A stretch of DNA of 64,000 nt from the NCBI GenBank assembly GCA_947561395.2, contig OX387191.1, positions 39,077,439 to 39,141,438 of the forward strand, given 5' to 3'. The translations under genes and the position numbers were made by a program. The notes beneath the pieces are model-generated. The model was given only the letters and a program-made list of their open reading frames with translations. It was not told the DNA's origin and ran no database searches. Source of the stretch: Buxus sempervirens. Lineage: Eukaryota > Streptophyta > Magnoliopsida > Buxales > Buxaceae. Every line of letters starts with the position of its first letter. Position 1 is the first letter of the stretch. Of this stretch, positions 28,001 to 41,000 are shown piece by piece.

Positions 28001-31000
28001 ATCATTAATGATATCAATTTATTAGATAGGCACTACTTGTCCAAACCCACCAAATTAACTCTCAAGACACTAAAAATTATTAGCAATGCATTTCATAAAA
28101 ATTTTCTGTCATGTTTGATGTCAAAGTATATGCTAAATACCCCATCCAAGCATAAAATTCTTTTTCAAAGAGACCATTTGCTTCTAAAGATGTTAGTTAG
28201 CCTCTATGCTATCAAGCATCCTTTAAATTTCATCAAAACTGCAAAGTTTCACCAAATTTCATTATTTGCCATTTTGAAAATATTATCTCCAAAAGTATTC
28301 ATTATTTTCCCCAGTATTGCCTAAATTTAACCAAAATTTGCTTTTTTTCTGGAAATATTTTTGCTCCTCCAAAAGAAAACTAAAACACATAATAGCTTCA
28401 TTCTTTACAATACTTTGCAGTTTGCAATGTTTTGGTTTTTTATCCAATTCTAACAACTCCATTTAATGACTTTATAAAACAATAATATATTAAATTTACT
28501 TACATATAAATGTATTTTGATGCATTTGTATGCATTGAAAATGGTGAACATTGAATCTCCAAAGGATGAAAACTTGAACTCTTGGGAAACATGTTTTTTC
28601 AGCTTTCATACTTTGGAGCTTAATGAAATTTCCAACTAAAGTTATAAAAAGGATTTAAAAAAACAATTAAATAAATAAGAGTTTACAAGTTAAGAGAAAA
28701 AAACATTACAGACTTACAGTATGTTGGAAAATGAATGAAATTATAAGCCTATTCAAATCATAATATAATTGTCCTAGCAATCATGCTTCAACCCGACTCC
28801 ACACTGTGTAAAATGATTTGTTGATTTTGAGCTTGTGTTTGGGCCATGTATTTGAAAATTGTTGACATACATGCATAATTACATACATATTCTACTTCCT
28901 TAAATGAGTGCATATTATTATGCATATCTGTTTACTTTTATACTTTGATTTATTTGAGTATATTTATGTAAGTTTTACTAATTCCCAACATTTCATTAAA
29001 AAAATTTTAAAGTTCTTCCTACTTTTCCTTCATTTCTCTTTATCCTGCAAAGTATTCCACCAAAACAAAAACATCGCTTGAAACTTGGGCAAATTTTCTA
29101 ATGAAGCCCAGTGGCAAAATTTTTCATCAAAAAATACATTTAAAACACTACTTTCTACATGGCATATGGTTCCCACAAGCGTATAATTTCCAGTCCTTCA
29201 TGCATGTTTTCTTGTCTCCTTTGTTTTCTTCTTTTTTCCTTTCGGACCGGCTTAATTTTTTATGTATTCCATCTTTATATAATTTGTTATCCTCTCTTAT
29301 TAATAAATGAAATCATTAGTGCTGTTGATACTAATCTAAATTCAACTTCTACCCCAATGCCATAACATACAAATTACATATAAACAAGCACAAATGACTT
29401 GCTTTTGAACCATATCTAATAAGTTAGGATGAAAAACTTGGAAAATTTAGTATGAAAGAGCAAACAAAAATAAAATTCACTGATACCTTCTTTGAGTGCA
29501 GCTCAAGATAAAAATTTGGGACTTCAATCTGTCAACTTGAGAATCCCTGTAAAATAATGAGGTTATGTGAATGGTTTTGGTTTTAAAGGAAAAAACGGAA
29601 GAGAACAGAATACAGCAACAAGGTACCCATAATACACGTCCCATGATATTAGATAATAAAATACTTGTCAAAAAAAATGAAATTAGATAATCAAACTGCA
29701 TGGTAGAAAAGACGATTAGAAGATACCTATTTTCCAAAGGGATATACGGAACCCAATCCATTTTCATTTGCTTCATTGGAATTATTTCTTCAACCTCCCG
29801 TTGAACTGAGGTAATACCAATTTTATCAGAAGGCGGGAAAGGGGACACAACCTGTCAACAAGAACAAAAAATATTATAAACCTGTTAAAAATTACTAAAG
29901 CAGCACATAACCAATTTGAAAATCTTTGAGAGACCATATTTTTCTGAATTTGTCAAAATATATAATCCCAAAAGAACAGTATTTTCCCAAAGAAATAGAA
30001 AATTCAAAGGGGACAAAACAGTATTCAGTTCCAAGAGTCCGCATTCCACAAGAACCTTCCACTCCACAAGAAGAGCATCCCCCTAACATGGCAATCTCAA
30101 AGCCATGAAACAAAAGTTCAAAATTTCAATATGATAAGCCGTAAGTTCCAATAACCTTCTACCCTACTTTTGTTACCTCAGGGTACATCAAAAACTACAG
30201 ATAATGTATTTTTGCTCAGCAATGGGAGCTTCTACTCCCTAGAATATTTTTTTAAAGCTTTGGATGTGTTTAATGAGCTCAGTGGTCTGAAAGCTAACAT
30301 GTCAAAGAGCTTCATCTACTTATGCTCAGTTCCTACTGAAACTAAAGGAAGGATTCTTAGATCCTTCCAGATCAAGGAGGGTAAACTTCCCATCAAATAC
30401 CTATGTCTCCCATTGATCTCATCCAAACATTCAGCCAAGCATTGTGAATCACTCATATGAAAACTGAAAGTAAGACTCCAAGGATGGAAAGCTAAAAACC
30501 CGTATTATGTGGGAAGGCTGCAACTCATCAAGAATGTGTATTTCTCTATGATGAACTACTGAATTTCAGTTTTCATTCTTCCATCTGCTGTGATTCGGGT
30601 GACTGAAAAGATGTGTAGGCAGTTTCTTTGGAAGGGCAATGTTTACAGAAAGAAATTCCTGTGTGTTGGGATGTAGTCTGCTCTCCAAGACTGAAGGTGG
30701 GTTAAGCCTCTTTGATCTGAAAATATGGAACAAAGCTGCTATCATGAGACTTACTTGGTTTATTGCTCTTTCAAAAGACTCCTTATGGGGTGCCTGGGTC
30801 CCCCAACACTTGTTGAGGGGTACAAATTTCTGGGCAATGTACATGCTTAGACGCTGTTATTGGAGTTTGAAAAAAGTTCTCAACTTGAGAAATGAGGTTT
30901 ACACTCATATTAGCTATTGTGTTGGTGATGACCAAAAAGTCTGGTTATGGCATGATGAATAGCATCCCCTAAGCCCATTAATTAACAGAATTAGTACAAG

Positions 31001-34000
31001 AATTGCTCACGATGCTGGGCTACCGGAGTTCTCTAGATTGATACTATCATTGAGGACGGTCAATGGTCTCACTGACGGATGTTTCTCAAGACCTGCAAGC
31101 TATTTAGTAGAGCCTTCACAATATCAAGATCAATGTGCATCAAGAAGACAAGGTGTTTTGACTGGGTTCTAAATCAGGTGAGTTTCTTGTAAAACATGTG
31201 TATAGGCTTATCAGCCCTATCAGACCTAAGGTGGAGTGGGTTGATCTGATATGGTTTGCTAGCTTTATCCCACAGCATGCATTTATAACATGGTTGGCAG
31301 CAAGGTGCAGACTAACCACCAAAGGAATGTTGGTTCAGAATTTGGATTAATCCTAATATCTCAACAATTTGCATAGTTGCATCCTTTATAACTGTTCAGA
31401 AGAATCTATTGATCATCTGTACTTTAACTGCCCCTTCTTGCACCCTATTTAGGAGGGTATCCAGAGAATCTGGAGAAAATACACCCAGTTCTCAAACTGT
31501 AATGAGGTACTTCATTGGGTGTGCAAAGCAAAAGGAAGGATGTAGGATGTAGTTTAAGGAAAAGTCTGTTTGCGGCCACCATATATAATGTGTGGACTGA
31601 GTATAACAGGATAATATTTCAAGGACAAGCACAGACAAAGGAAGAAATCTTGCGAAACATTTGCATAGACGTGAGACTGAGATTCAATCATCTTCTAAAG
31701 ACAAATGTTGAGTCAAACCAGGAGTTTTGTTAGATCTGGAATGCCTTTTTGTAATTGTGCCAATATGGTAGTGGCTGCCCTAGTGCAACAGGCCTATCTG
31801 TTGATGGGTGCAGTCCTATAGGTGTGGTTGTTGCAAATGCTTGGCTACGTGTTATGTGGGCTATGTCTTATCCTCCATTTGATGCAGGATATAAGTTGAT
31901 TTAGAGCTTATTGTTAACATTTTATACATTAATATATTACTTACCCTCTAAAAACAAAGCTACAACTAAAACTATATGGAGGTATGAAAGAGAGATAGAG
32001 ACACAGAGAGAGAAACAGAGGCAATGTCATAATGCCAATTAGTATGTCAAAAAATACCAATATTTAACTGAAGCAAAGGGAGGGCATGGAAAGAGAGAGC
32101 AGGGTAGGGTGTAGAAGAAACAAGAGAAAAAGAGTGCGTTAACAACAATTCGATGATGCCCAAAAAAATAAAATAAAGTAAGAATTTTTTTTGTTGATAT
32201 ATAAGGGGAAAAGGAAAATTTTAAAAAGTACTTACTAACAAAAAAATGGAATTCAAAATGAGAATTGGAGTATGGAGAACCAGCTCATTACAGAAGATTT
32301 GCGATCCATAAATCACTTGATGTTAATGAACAAATAATCCAATTCCACAATCAAGCAATGATCCATACATCACATGATGGGGGCAGCAACTCCTATTCTT
32401 CCACCCTAAAACAATATCTCCAATCAGACTATGAGTATCCAAATCCTTTCCAACTCCAATCCATATTGTTTTCGGTTTTCCGCTTGCTGTCAGTGGTCAA
32501 ACCTTCAATGAGTATCCCCTCACATCTTCTCACAACCAACTCCTTAAGTCTTACTTTTACGTGCCCAAACCATATCAACATACTTTCCTTTATCTTATCA
32601 CTTCTTTGGAACCAAGCAATAGTCACCACATAATCGCAACCAAGTTTGCACACTATAAAACAGCCCAACCATGTCACCAAGGTTTATCATTTTAAGGCCA
32701 CTGAGCATGCCACCCAGGGCATGAAACAAAAGTTCAGCAACACGCCCCCAACCAAAAGACACAAAAAAATCTAATTTTTTTTAGATTTTGGGAAATTCTG
32801 CTCGTGCCGCTCGAAATTTCTCTTGATTTAGGCAAAATTTCAAGCGTTTCACCTATTTAAATGGTAAAAAAAATTTCAAAAAAAAAAAAAAAAACATTTC
32901 ACCATAACCCCACGAAATGTGCCACTGAGGCTGTCTGAAGCGAAATTTCAAAATGGTAAACACTGCATGTCACCACCTTGTAACATAGTGCACCATCATG
33001 CCTACATATACTCCAACACCAACTATATCGAAGTGTGTCATTACACCTCACAATGATTTGATACCAACTATCATGGCCATAAACATTTTCATCGTATAAA
33101 ACAACCTCACCTAGCCAAAGCGATCTTATGTCATTTAAGTACTCTTCAAACCTGTAGCAGCTCCCAGACAATACATTGACAGGAAACAACTCACACTTGA
33201 GCCTCAAACATCAAGCCTACTGCCTACCTTGGTCAGCCCATAAGTTGCTTGAAAATACCCTATGAGGACTCGCCCACTTGCAATGTTCCTTCATCGCCAC
33301 GGCCTAGCCAACACACAAATAGAGCCACCAAGTTTCTCGACCAAGCTTATCACCCAATGCACCCCCACCAAGAGACACACACATAAAGCATCACCATGCC
33401 ATCTCAAATAGCTTTGAACCTGACCAACTCCCACCATCATATGCCATGGCTATCTAGCCCACATTATCACAAACTTGGCAACTCCCAATGTGTCAAGCAA
33501 TGCAACCCACATCTCATAGCACCAATGCTATGCAATGCTGCACATCGCACCAAGCATCAGCCATCCTCTCACCCAAACAAGGCTTCACCTCATAAACTTG
33601 CCATCCATTCTACTCAATATTTTTGGAGCACATTTGAACCCAATACAGCCTTCACGCAAACCCACTCCAAGCCCTTAGAACCTGGTGATATCCTCTTAGT
33701 CAGCTATGTCCACACATGCATGCACAACGCACATTTAGGGCTAATGAGCATACCAGCCTTTGTCCCAAAGCAAGATTGCACTACCACCATGGAGCCAATG
33801 CCCTTGTAGGGTCCTAGAACATGCCATCGAAGCCCAAGAGACCCTAGACATAACCTTCATGATGCAAATGCCCACCACAAGCCCTTTGGGAAATCCTTGT
33901 CTCAAGCACCATAATGGCATCAAGAAGGGCCAAGCACAACTACCTCTCGTTAAAGTGGATGCTAAGCCTTTACACATCTACTTGAAGAAAACATCACCTT

Positions 34001-34993
34001 TTCTATTATAATCATACAAGCCTTTTCTGGAGTTTCAGGTGGAGCTTCACCATGCTGTCTGAACTAGCACATTCATGGCAATCACTAGTTTCTTCCACAC
34101 CTTACTAGGACCCCAAAACACCAAGGTTTGCTCTCCATGCCTTCCAAAATTCGTGGGATCCATATACTAAAAAGGTACCTTATGACCATTTCCTTAACCT
34201 GAGCGCTACACCCACATTGAGACACACCTATGTCATTTACAATTATCCCAAAATCACTTCCCAAAGGCTTTCCGTAAATTGGCCACTTTAGCCAAAGTAA
34301 GCGCTGCTACATTTCATATATGCCTATTGTGTCAATGTCATGGGGCATGCACTCTATATGTTACCTAGCTATGACAAAGAGGCATTTTTATGCTTTTGCA
34401 ACAATGGGTCTTCTAGGCCTAAATAAATCGGTTAAGTTGATGTATCAATCGATTTTTCAGGCAGTACTATAGGCTATTTGGAGTGAAAGTAAACAATAAT
34501 ATTGTCAAGGATCAACAAAATCTACCGTTGATTTTATTTTATTTACCTAAAATTATTGGATGTCTGTCATCCAGTCCAGATCTCAAGGTGTCCCTTAAAG
34601 GGTAATTATGCAAAGCTGGTCCATATTGAAACAATCGTCCTCTTGGGTGTAGTAATGACCTAGAATTGAATATTGACCTTGACCAAGTCAGAGTGTCTGT
34701 CTAGTCAAAAGTCCTTAGTTGTATGGATTTTAATTGGTGAAAGTACACAATAATAGTTGCTTGCACACACATAGAATCATTGAGACTAACCGTAGAGTGT
34801 CAGAACCCTAATTTTGAGGGTCTAAAGAAGCTAAAAAGAGAAAAAAAAAAAAAAAGCAAAAGGGTGATTCTAATATAAAAATTGAAAATAGGGTAAAAGT
34901 TAAAATTTTCACATTAGTTGGCAGCACTCTTCTCTTTCGCAACCTCTCTCTCTCAAAGTCATTCACAATTTCTGTGACACTCTTCTCTCTCGC

Positions 34994-35081
<88 letters not shown>

Positions 35082-38000
35082 GTCGCTCGCAATTTCTCTA
35101 TCGCTCTCTCTCTCTCTCTCAATCACACTCTCGCTCGCAGTCTCTCTGTCTCATTGCTCTTGCACATTCTCTTTCTGTCACAATCTCCTACTCTATCAAT
35201 CGTCGTCCCTTTCGTAGTCTCTCTATTTCTCTGTTACAAACACCTTTCTTCATCTCACTGGAAGCAAGCCTCTGACTCCTTCAAGCACTTGTGTTCAGGA
35301 CTGTTGGGAGATTCCTCGTAATACTTTAATCATCTTGTTCGGCTCCAATCGGAACAACTGCAACACATTCGAGAAAGGAAGGCTTCACTTGCGTGAGAGA
35401 AGTCTCTTTCTGTCCTTCTATAGCAAATGATTATTTTAGTATGTTCTTCTCAGTTCTATCTCAGGCTCAGGTAACCCAATACCCACTTCCAAACCTATGC
35501 CTGTTATCCTGATTCTAGAAATCTGGTAGTTTATTTTGTATACAGCAGTTATTTTTTTTAAATTCAGATGAGAATATGTATATCAATTGTTGCAATGATA
35601 TATAACATGTTTCCGGAATCTAATCAATCCCTTGCGTGTTGCTTGCATATTTCCAGAATTTGTTGATGATCATTAGTTTCCATGTTTAAATCTATCTACT
35701 AATTCTCTCTCAAATAAAAACTTATTGCTCATGTGCTGAGAATTTTCTGATTCTAGTTAAGCACCAGTGGATGATTCTCATGAGACATGTTTCGTAATGC
35801 AACTAGTCGTGATCCTTTGATTCTTATGTATGTACATAATAATGTTGGGGCTGTGTATTGGCCTGAGATTCCCGATCCTGTTCCTTTAAATCCGCCCACG
35901 CTGTAGATGATTTTTTAGTATATTATTTCTGTTAGTGTTCTTTGCAATTTATCGACTCCATGTATATGTAATTCAGTAGACTTTAACTTTTTTACTTTTC
36001 ATTTGTTATTTTCCGATAATTAGAAGACCGTTGCTATTTGTTTTGGATGTTTAGTACCATTCATTGGGTTGCTTTTTAACTTTTGTAGCAACTAATGGTC
36101 TAAACAAAAAGTAAATGTTATGTTTATAAAAAGTTTAAATAAAATATAAATTGCTATTTATTGATTTTGGTCACTTCCTTTTACATTTAAATGAGAATTT
36201 CATGAGCATCCACATTTCAGATTTCCCTTAAACTTTAATCTTTTTTTTTTATATTCACCTGGGGATTGGGTCCATGTCACATGGAAATATCATTTTATGT
36301 GATAAACCCAAAAACCCCACATTTTTATTTTAACTTTTTTTTGTGCATAGATATTTAGGTTTAAATCATGGTATTCTTTTTGTTAATGAAAAATGATTTT
36401 GTGAATTCCCTAAAACTTGGATTTTTAGAAATTTTAGGATTTAAAATTTAGGAACTTTTCATATATAGAATTTTAGATTTTTATGAATCTTGCCTTTTAA
36501 TTAATGAAATAGAGCATCTAGGTGAAGTTTAAATTAATGAAAAATATTTGGACAAAATTAGAAAGTGAGTGGTTAATAAAGGCTTAATAGTATCTAGTAA
36601 TTCAATTTGAATTAGGAAATTATAAAACCCCAACTAAAGACCACAAGTTTGCACTCCTAATCAAACCATGTCTCCTAAATTAAAGAGAGGAGAGAGAGAG
36701 AGATGAATAGAAAGGAAAACCCTAAACCATCTCTACATCCTACATTAAGAAAAGAAGAAGAGAAAAAGGAAAGAAGTGTTATGGAAAGTAGTGATTTACG
36801 TAGTGATTTATAGGTGTGTATTATGGAAAGTCTGAGAGATAGGAAGTTTCCTTTCATGTATACTACTGAATACTATATAGATGTATGGAAATCATGAGGA
36901 GAATTCAATTGATTCTCCCTCTCTTCTCTTTATTTTCTTTCTCATTAACATGTTATCAGAGCCTAACGATCTAGGGTTTTTGATATTAAAAAAATAATAA
37001 TCTAATGTCTTCTTCTTCTTCTTCCTACATCTTCTTTCTCTTCCGCCTACTTCTTCTTCCTCTTCTGTTTTTTGTTTTTACCTCATTACCGATATGTGAT
37101 TGATGTTCTCATTAATTGGAGATGGCTGCGTTGCATCAGAACGGCAGTTGGGATCTTGTTCCACTGCCGAGGGGTAAGACACCAGTTGGTTGTCGATGGG
37201 TGTATACTGTGAAATATAACCCGGATGGCTCTGTTGAGCGCCTAAAGACCCGCTTGGTGGAAAAGGGGTATACTCATACTTATGGCATCAATTATGACGA
37301 GACATTCTCTCCCGTTGCCAAGATATCTTCAGTGCGTATCTTGATTTATCTTGCTGCTAATTTCGATTGGCCTTTATTTCAGTTGGATGTTAAAAATGGT
37401 TTCCTTCATGGTGACTTACTTGAGGAAGTGTAGATGGAGCAAACACCTGGGTTTGTTGCTCAGAGGGAGTATCGAAGTAGTGAATGTAAGTTGAAAAAGG
37501 CCTTGTATGGTTTGAAGCAGTCACCAAGAGCATGGTTTGAGAAGTTTTCTAATGTTGTGTTATAGTTTGGCCTTCATAGATGTCAGACAAATCATTCAGT
37601 TTTCCATTCTCGCACTGATGCAGGTTACACTCTTCTCATTGTGTATGTAGATGATATTGTGATTACTAGGAATGACCATAACAGGATCTCCAAGTTGAAG
37701 GAATTCTTACATGCTCGATTTCATACCAAAGGAGATACATCCTTGATCTATTGGAAGAAACAGGGATGTTAGGAGCTCGACCAGTTGAAAGCTCTATGGA
37801 CCCAAACCAAAAATTGTTAAAGGATGATGGGGAGGTGTTTGAAAAAACTAGCAAATATCGTCGGTTGGTGAGTAAGCTAAATTGCCTAACTACCACTCAA
37901 CCTGACATTTCTTATGCAGTTAGTGTTGTTAGCCAATTCATGGATGCTCCAAGAATTCCTAATTGGAAGGTTGTGCTTCATATTGTTCGTTATCTGAAGA

Positions 38001-41000
38001 AAGCACTTAGTCTTGGGCGTCTTTACAAACAGAATGGACATTTCAAAGTAGAAGGTTTTACTGATGCCGATTGGCCTGGATCTCCTTTAGATAGAAGATC
38101 TATTATAGGTTAGTGTACTTTTCTAGGTGGCAATCTAGTTACTTGGAAGAGTAAGAAACTGACTGTAGTAGCATGGTCTAGGTGCAGAAGCAGAATACCA
38201 GGCAATGGCTCACACCACTAGTGAGTTGACATGGATGCAATACTTTCTTGGAGAATTTGGTTTTATCATCCCAACTCCAATTCCATTGTATTATGAAAAT
38301 CAAGCTGCTCCACATATATCACCCAATCCTGTCTTTCATGAACGGACGAAGCACATTGCACATTGAGGTTGACTGTCATTTTATTCGAGATAAGATTCTC
38401 AGTGGAGATATTTCTACATCTTATGTGAAGACTGGAGATTAATTGGCAGATATATTTACAAAACCTATATGTGGGAGTCGATTGGGATTTATTTGTTCCA
38501 AGCTTGGCTTATATGATATATATCCTCTAGCTTGAGGGGGAGTGTTAAGGAAAGCAGTGATTTATGTAGAGATTTATGGGTGTGTTATGGAAAGACTGAG
38601 AGATAGAAAGTTTTTTTTTTTTTTGGAACTTAGAGATAGAAAGTTTCCTTTCATGTACACTACTGAATACTATATAGATGTATGGAAATCATGAGGAGAA
38701 TTCAATTGATTCTCCCTCTCTTCTCTCTATTTTCTCTCTCATTAACAATAAAAAAGATGAGAACTAAAAGATTCATAGAAGACTTTTAGATCCAGATATC
38801 TCCAATCTAGGTAAGTGTGTTTTACTATATTCTTAATGATTTTAATATAGAAATCAATGTAGAATAGATAGAGAATCATGAGTAGGGTGCTAATGGATTG
38901 TTCTTGCATCTAATAGAAATTTATGAAATTCGTGCATAAATATTGACAATGATTTCTATCATATGTTGAGTGTAAAATAACCTGTTTTACATTATAGGAT
39001 TCTTATATAACTTAATAAGGATGTTTTAATGTGTGAAAACAAAAGAAATAGGGTTCAGATTGATCCTGAAAATTTAAGAAAATTAATAGAACGAAAATAA
39101 GAAATTCCTTAAGAAAAGGATTAGAAATTGATGATGTGGATTCAGAATTCCCCCCTATATTATAAACTTTATGAAATCAATAAAATTATAGGAGCTATTT
39201 CTTGTATTTAGGGAATTATAGAACCCCAAATAACCATTTAGATAACTATAATGGTGAATATTATCCCTAATATGATATTAGATGGAAATAATAGCATCAC
39301 CATAATGGTGAACATTATACTCTATTTTTTGGTTTATAAGCATGAATAACAATATTTTTATGATGAATTCTAAGATTGGCATCTATAACGTGATAGATGA
39401 GCAATCACGGGTATCAACAATTAATCGACGGCCAAAAAATCATAATAGTACATTCTTTGGAAAAGCTAATTGCGAATCAGGATTAATCATGGAAGGTTAA
39501 TTGGTTAGTGGCAACTAATCACAGAATACAGAGATTAATCAAGGACTTAATTGATACGGAGATGACTACTGGTGGGGGTTCATCAAGTAATTAGCAATTA
39601 ATCACAGCATATGGTGATTAATCGTGAGCTAGAAATTTTGCATATTTTAGTGTAGTTATGGTGCATCTCATTCCAGAATAAAATTGCATGATGAATTGCA
39701 CAAACCAACATGTGCTGGGAGCTGACGGTCTTGGCAAACACGTTGTGGCACAAAGCAAACTGTTTCTGACAGGTAAACCCAGGTGCTGAGGGTTTTTCTT
39801 GACAGGCATGTTTCGGTATAAAGCAAATTAGACAGGCATGATTCAGTTGTGTGAAGAGTTACAAATGTTCATGTACTACTAAGCGTTTGTGTTGATGGAC
39901 ATGCACCAGGGCAATGCATTGACTTGACGGGCATGATCAGGAGCTCATCATACTGTTTTAGATGGGCATGACCCATGCTGTACTCCGTTGTATGTTTTAT
40001 TTTCAGTTTTGACTATATCTGTGGTGAGACTAGTATGTGGTTTGATTCCTTGATAAAGTAATCCTGTTCTTGTTATGATAGATGACAAATGTTTATAACT
40101 ATTTGCATGTTATTAGATGATTACTAAAATATGATATTGTATGTCCAAAAAAACATCAAATTAAATACTCACTACATGGAATTTGTTAATATTTTCATGT
40201 TGATATATATATATAATACACATATAAATTAGCTAGTGAATTGGTATGAAGCATGCTAAGTTTACATTAATCATGATTAGTTATCGTGTGTTTTCTTGTG
40301 TGCATTAATTAGGATATGGATGTTTACATTATTATCATTCAGAGCGTAGTAATTCCTATTTGATGAGCTGCAGTGCTCACCCATTTTTGGAAATATTTTC
40401 AGGCAATGTCGAAAGTTTGAAGGAAGCTGCTAGTTGCTGGCCCGTACCATTTACACTCACAAGCGAGATTACATTCTGCATTCTAGGGTTCGAGGTGTGA
40501 TAGGTATCATGCACAAGCAAGCCCTAGGTTCCTCCCCACAAAGGACTCAACAAATTAAAATTTTATGGGTCGTCCAAGCTTGTCTAATATAAGGGGTGCC
40601 TTTCAAGACCATGAAGGCCATATGCACCATGCATACTTGGGGCCAATAGGTGATATACTCTCACAATCTAAGCTACTTTTGTCATTTAATTGTATCAAAG
40701 AGACAATCTCAATTCATCTGGAGCCTTTCATAGCAAAAGAGATCCAAACCCAATCATTGACAAAATCTTCGCAAACTTGTTCGAGAAGATTCCTTCATTT
40801 ACCCAGCATTTGGAAAATGGTTTGAACATCTCATTTGACCATATGCCAAACATGGCTAATAGACTAGAAGCTAGATTAGCTATAGGAGGCATTGGTGGGA
40901 AATACTTCCATGGCCTTCCATCATAGATTATGTATAGAGGAGAAGGCAATTTGTTTATTTTCGCCTATGATGTTCTTGTGCATTCCACTTCTTGTCTTCC

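Larger units (their letters stand above)
34798..40502 (+). mobile_element. long LTR-like unit holding a nested Copia
   Basis: Starts TGTCAGAACCCTAATTTT and ends GGGTTCGAGGTGTGATA, a worn version of the TG...CA limits of a plant LTR. Without the nested Copia (36777-38747) it is about 3.7 kb. It holds the (CT)n tract, repeated AATTAATCA motifs (39410-39620) and GACAGGCATG-type motifs (39800-39970). No second copy is found, so a solo LTR is likely. Flanks TAGAG and GGTAT do not match, leaving the limits uncertain. Confidence 0.5.

Noticed and set aside
33396..33809. 138-codon plus-strand frame as a gene
   Set aside because: No domain, no promoter or splice context, and it follows the C-rich bias of the segment.
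34808..35321. Long Arg-Glu and Ser-Leu repeat frames
   Set aside because: They arise from the (CT)n microsatellite.
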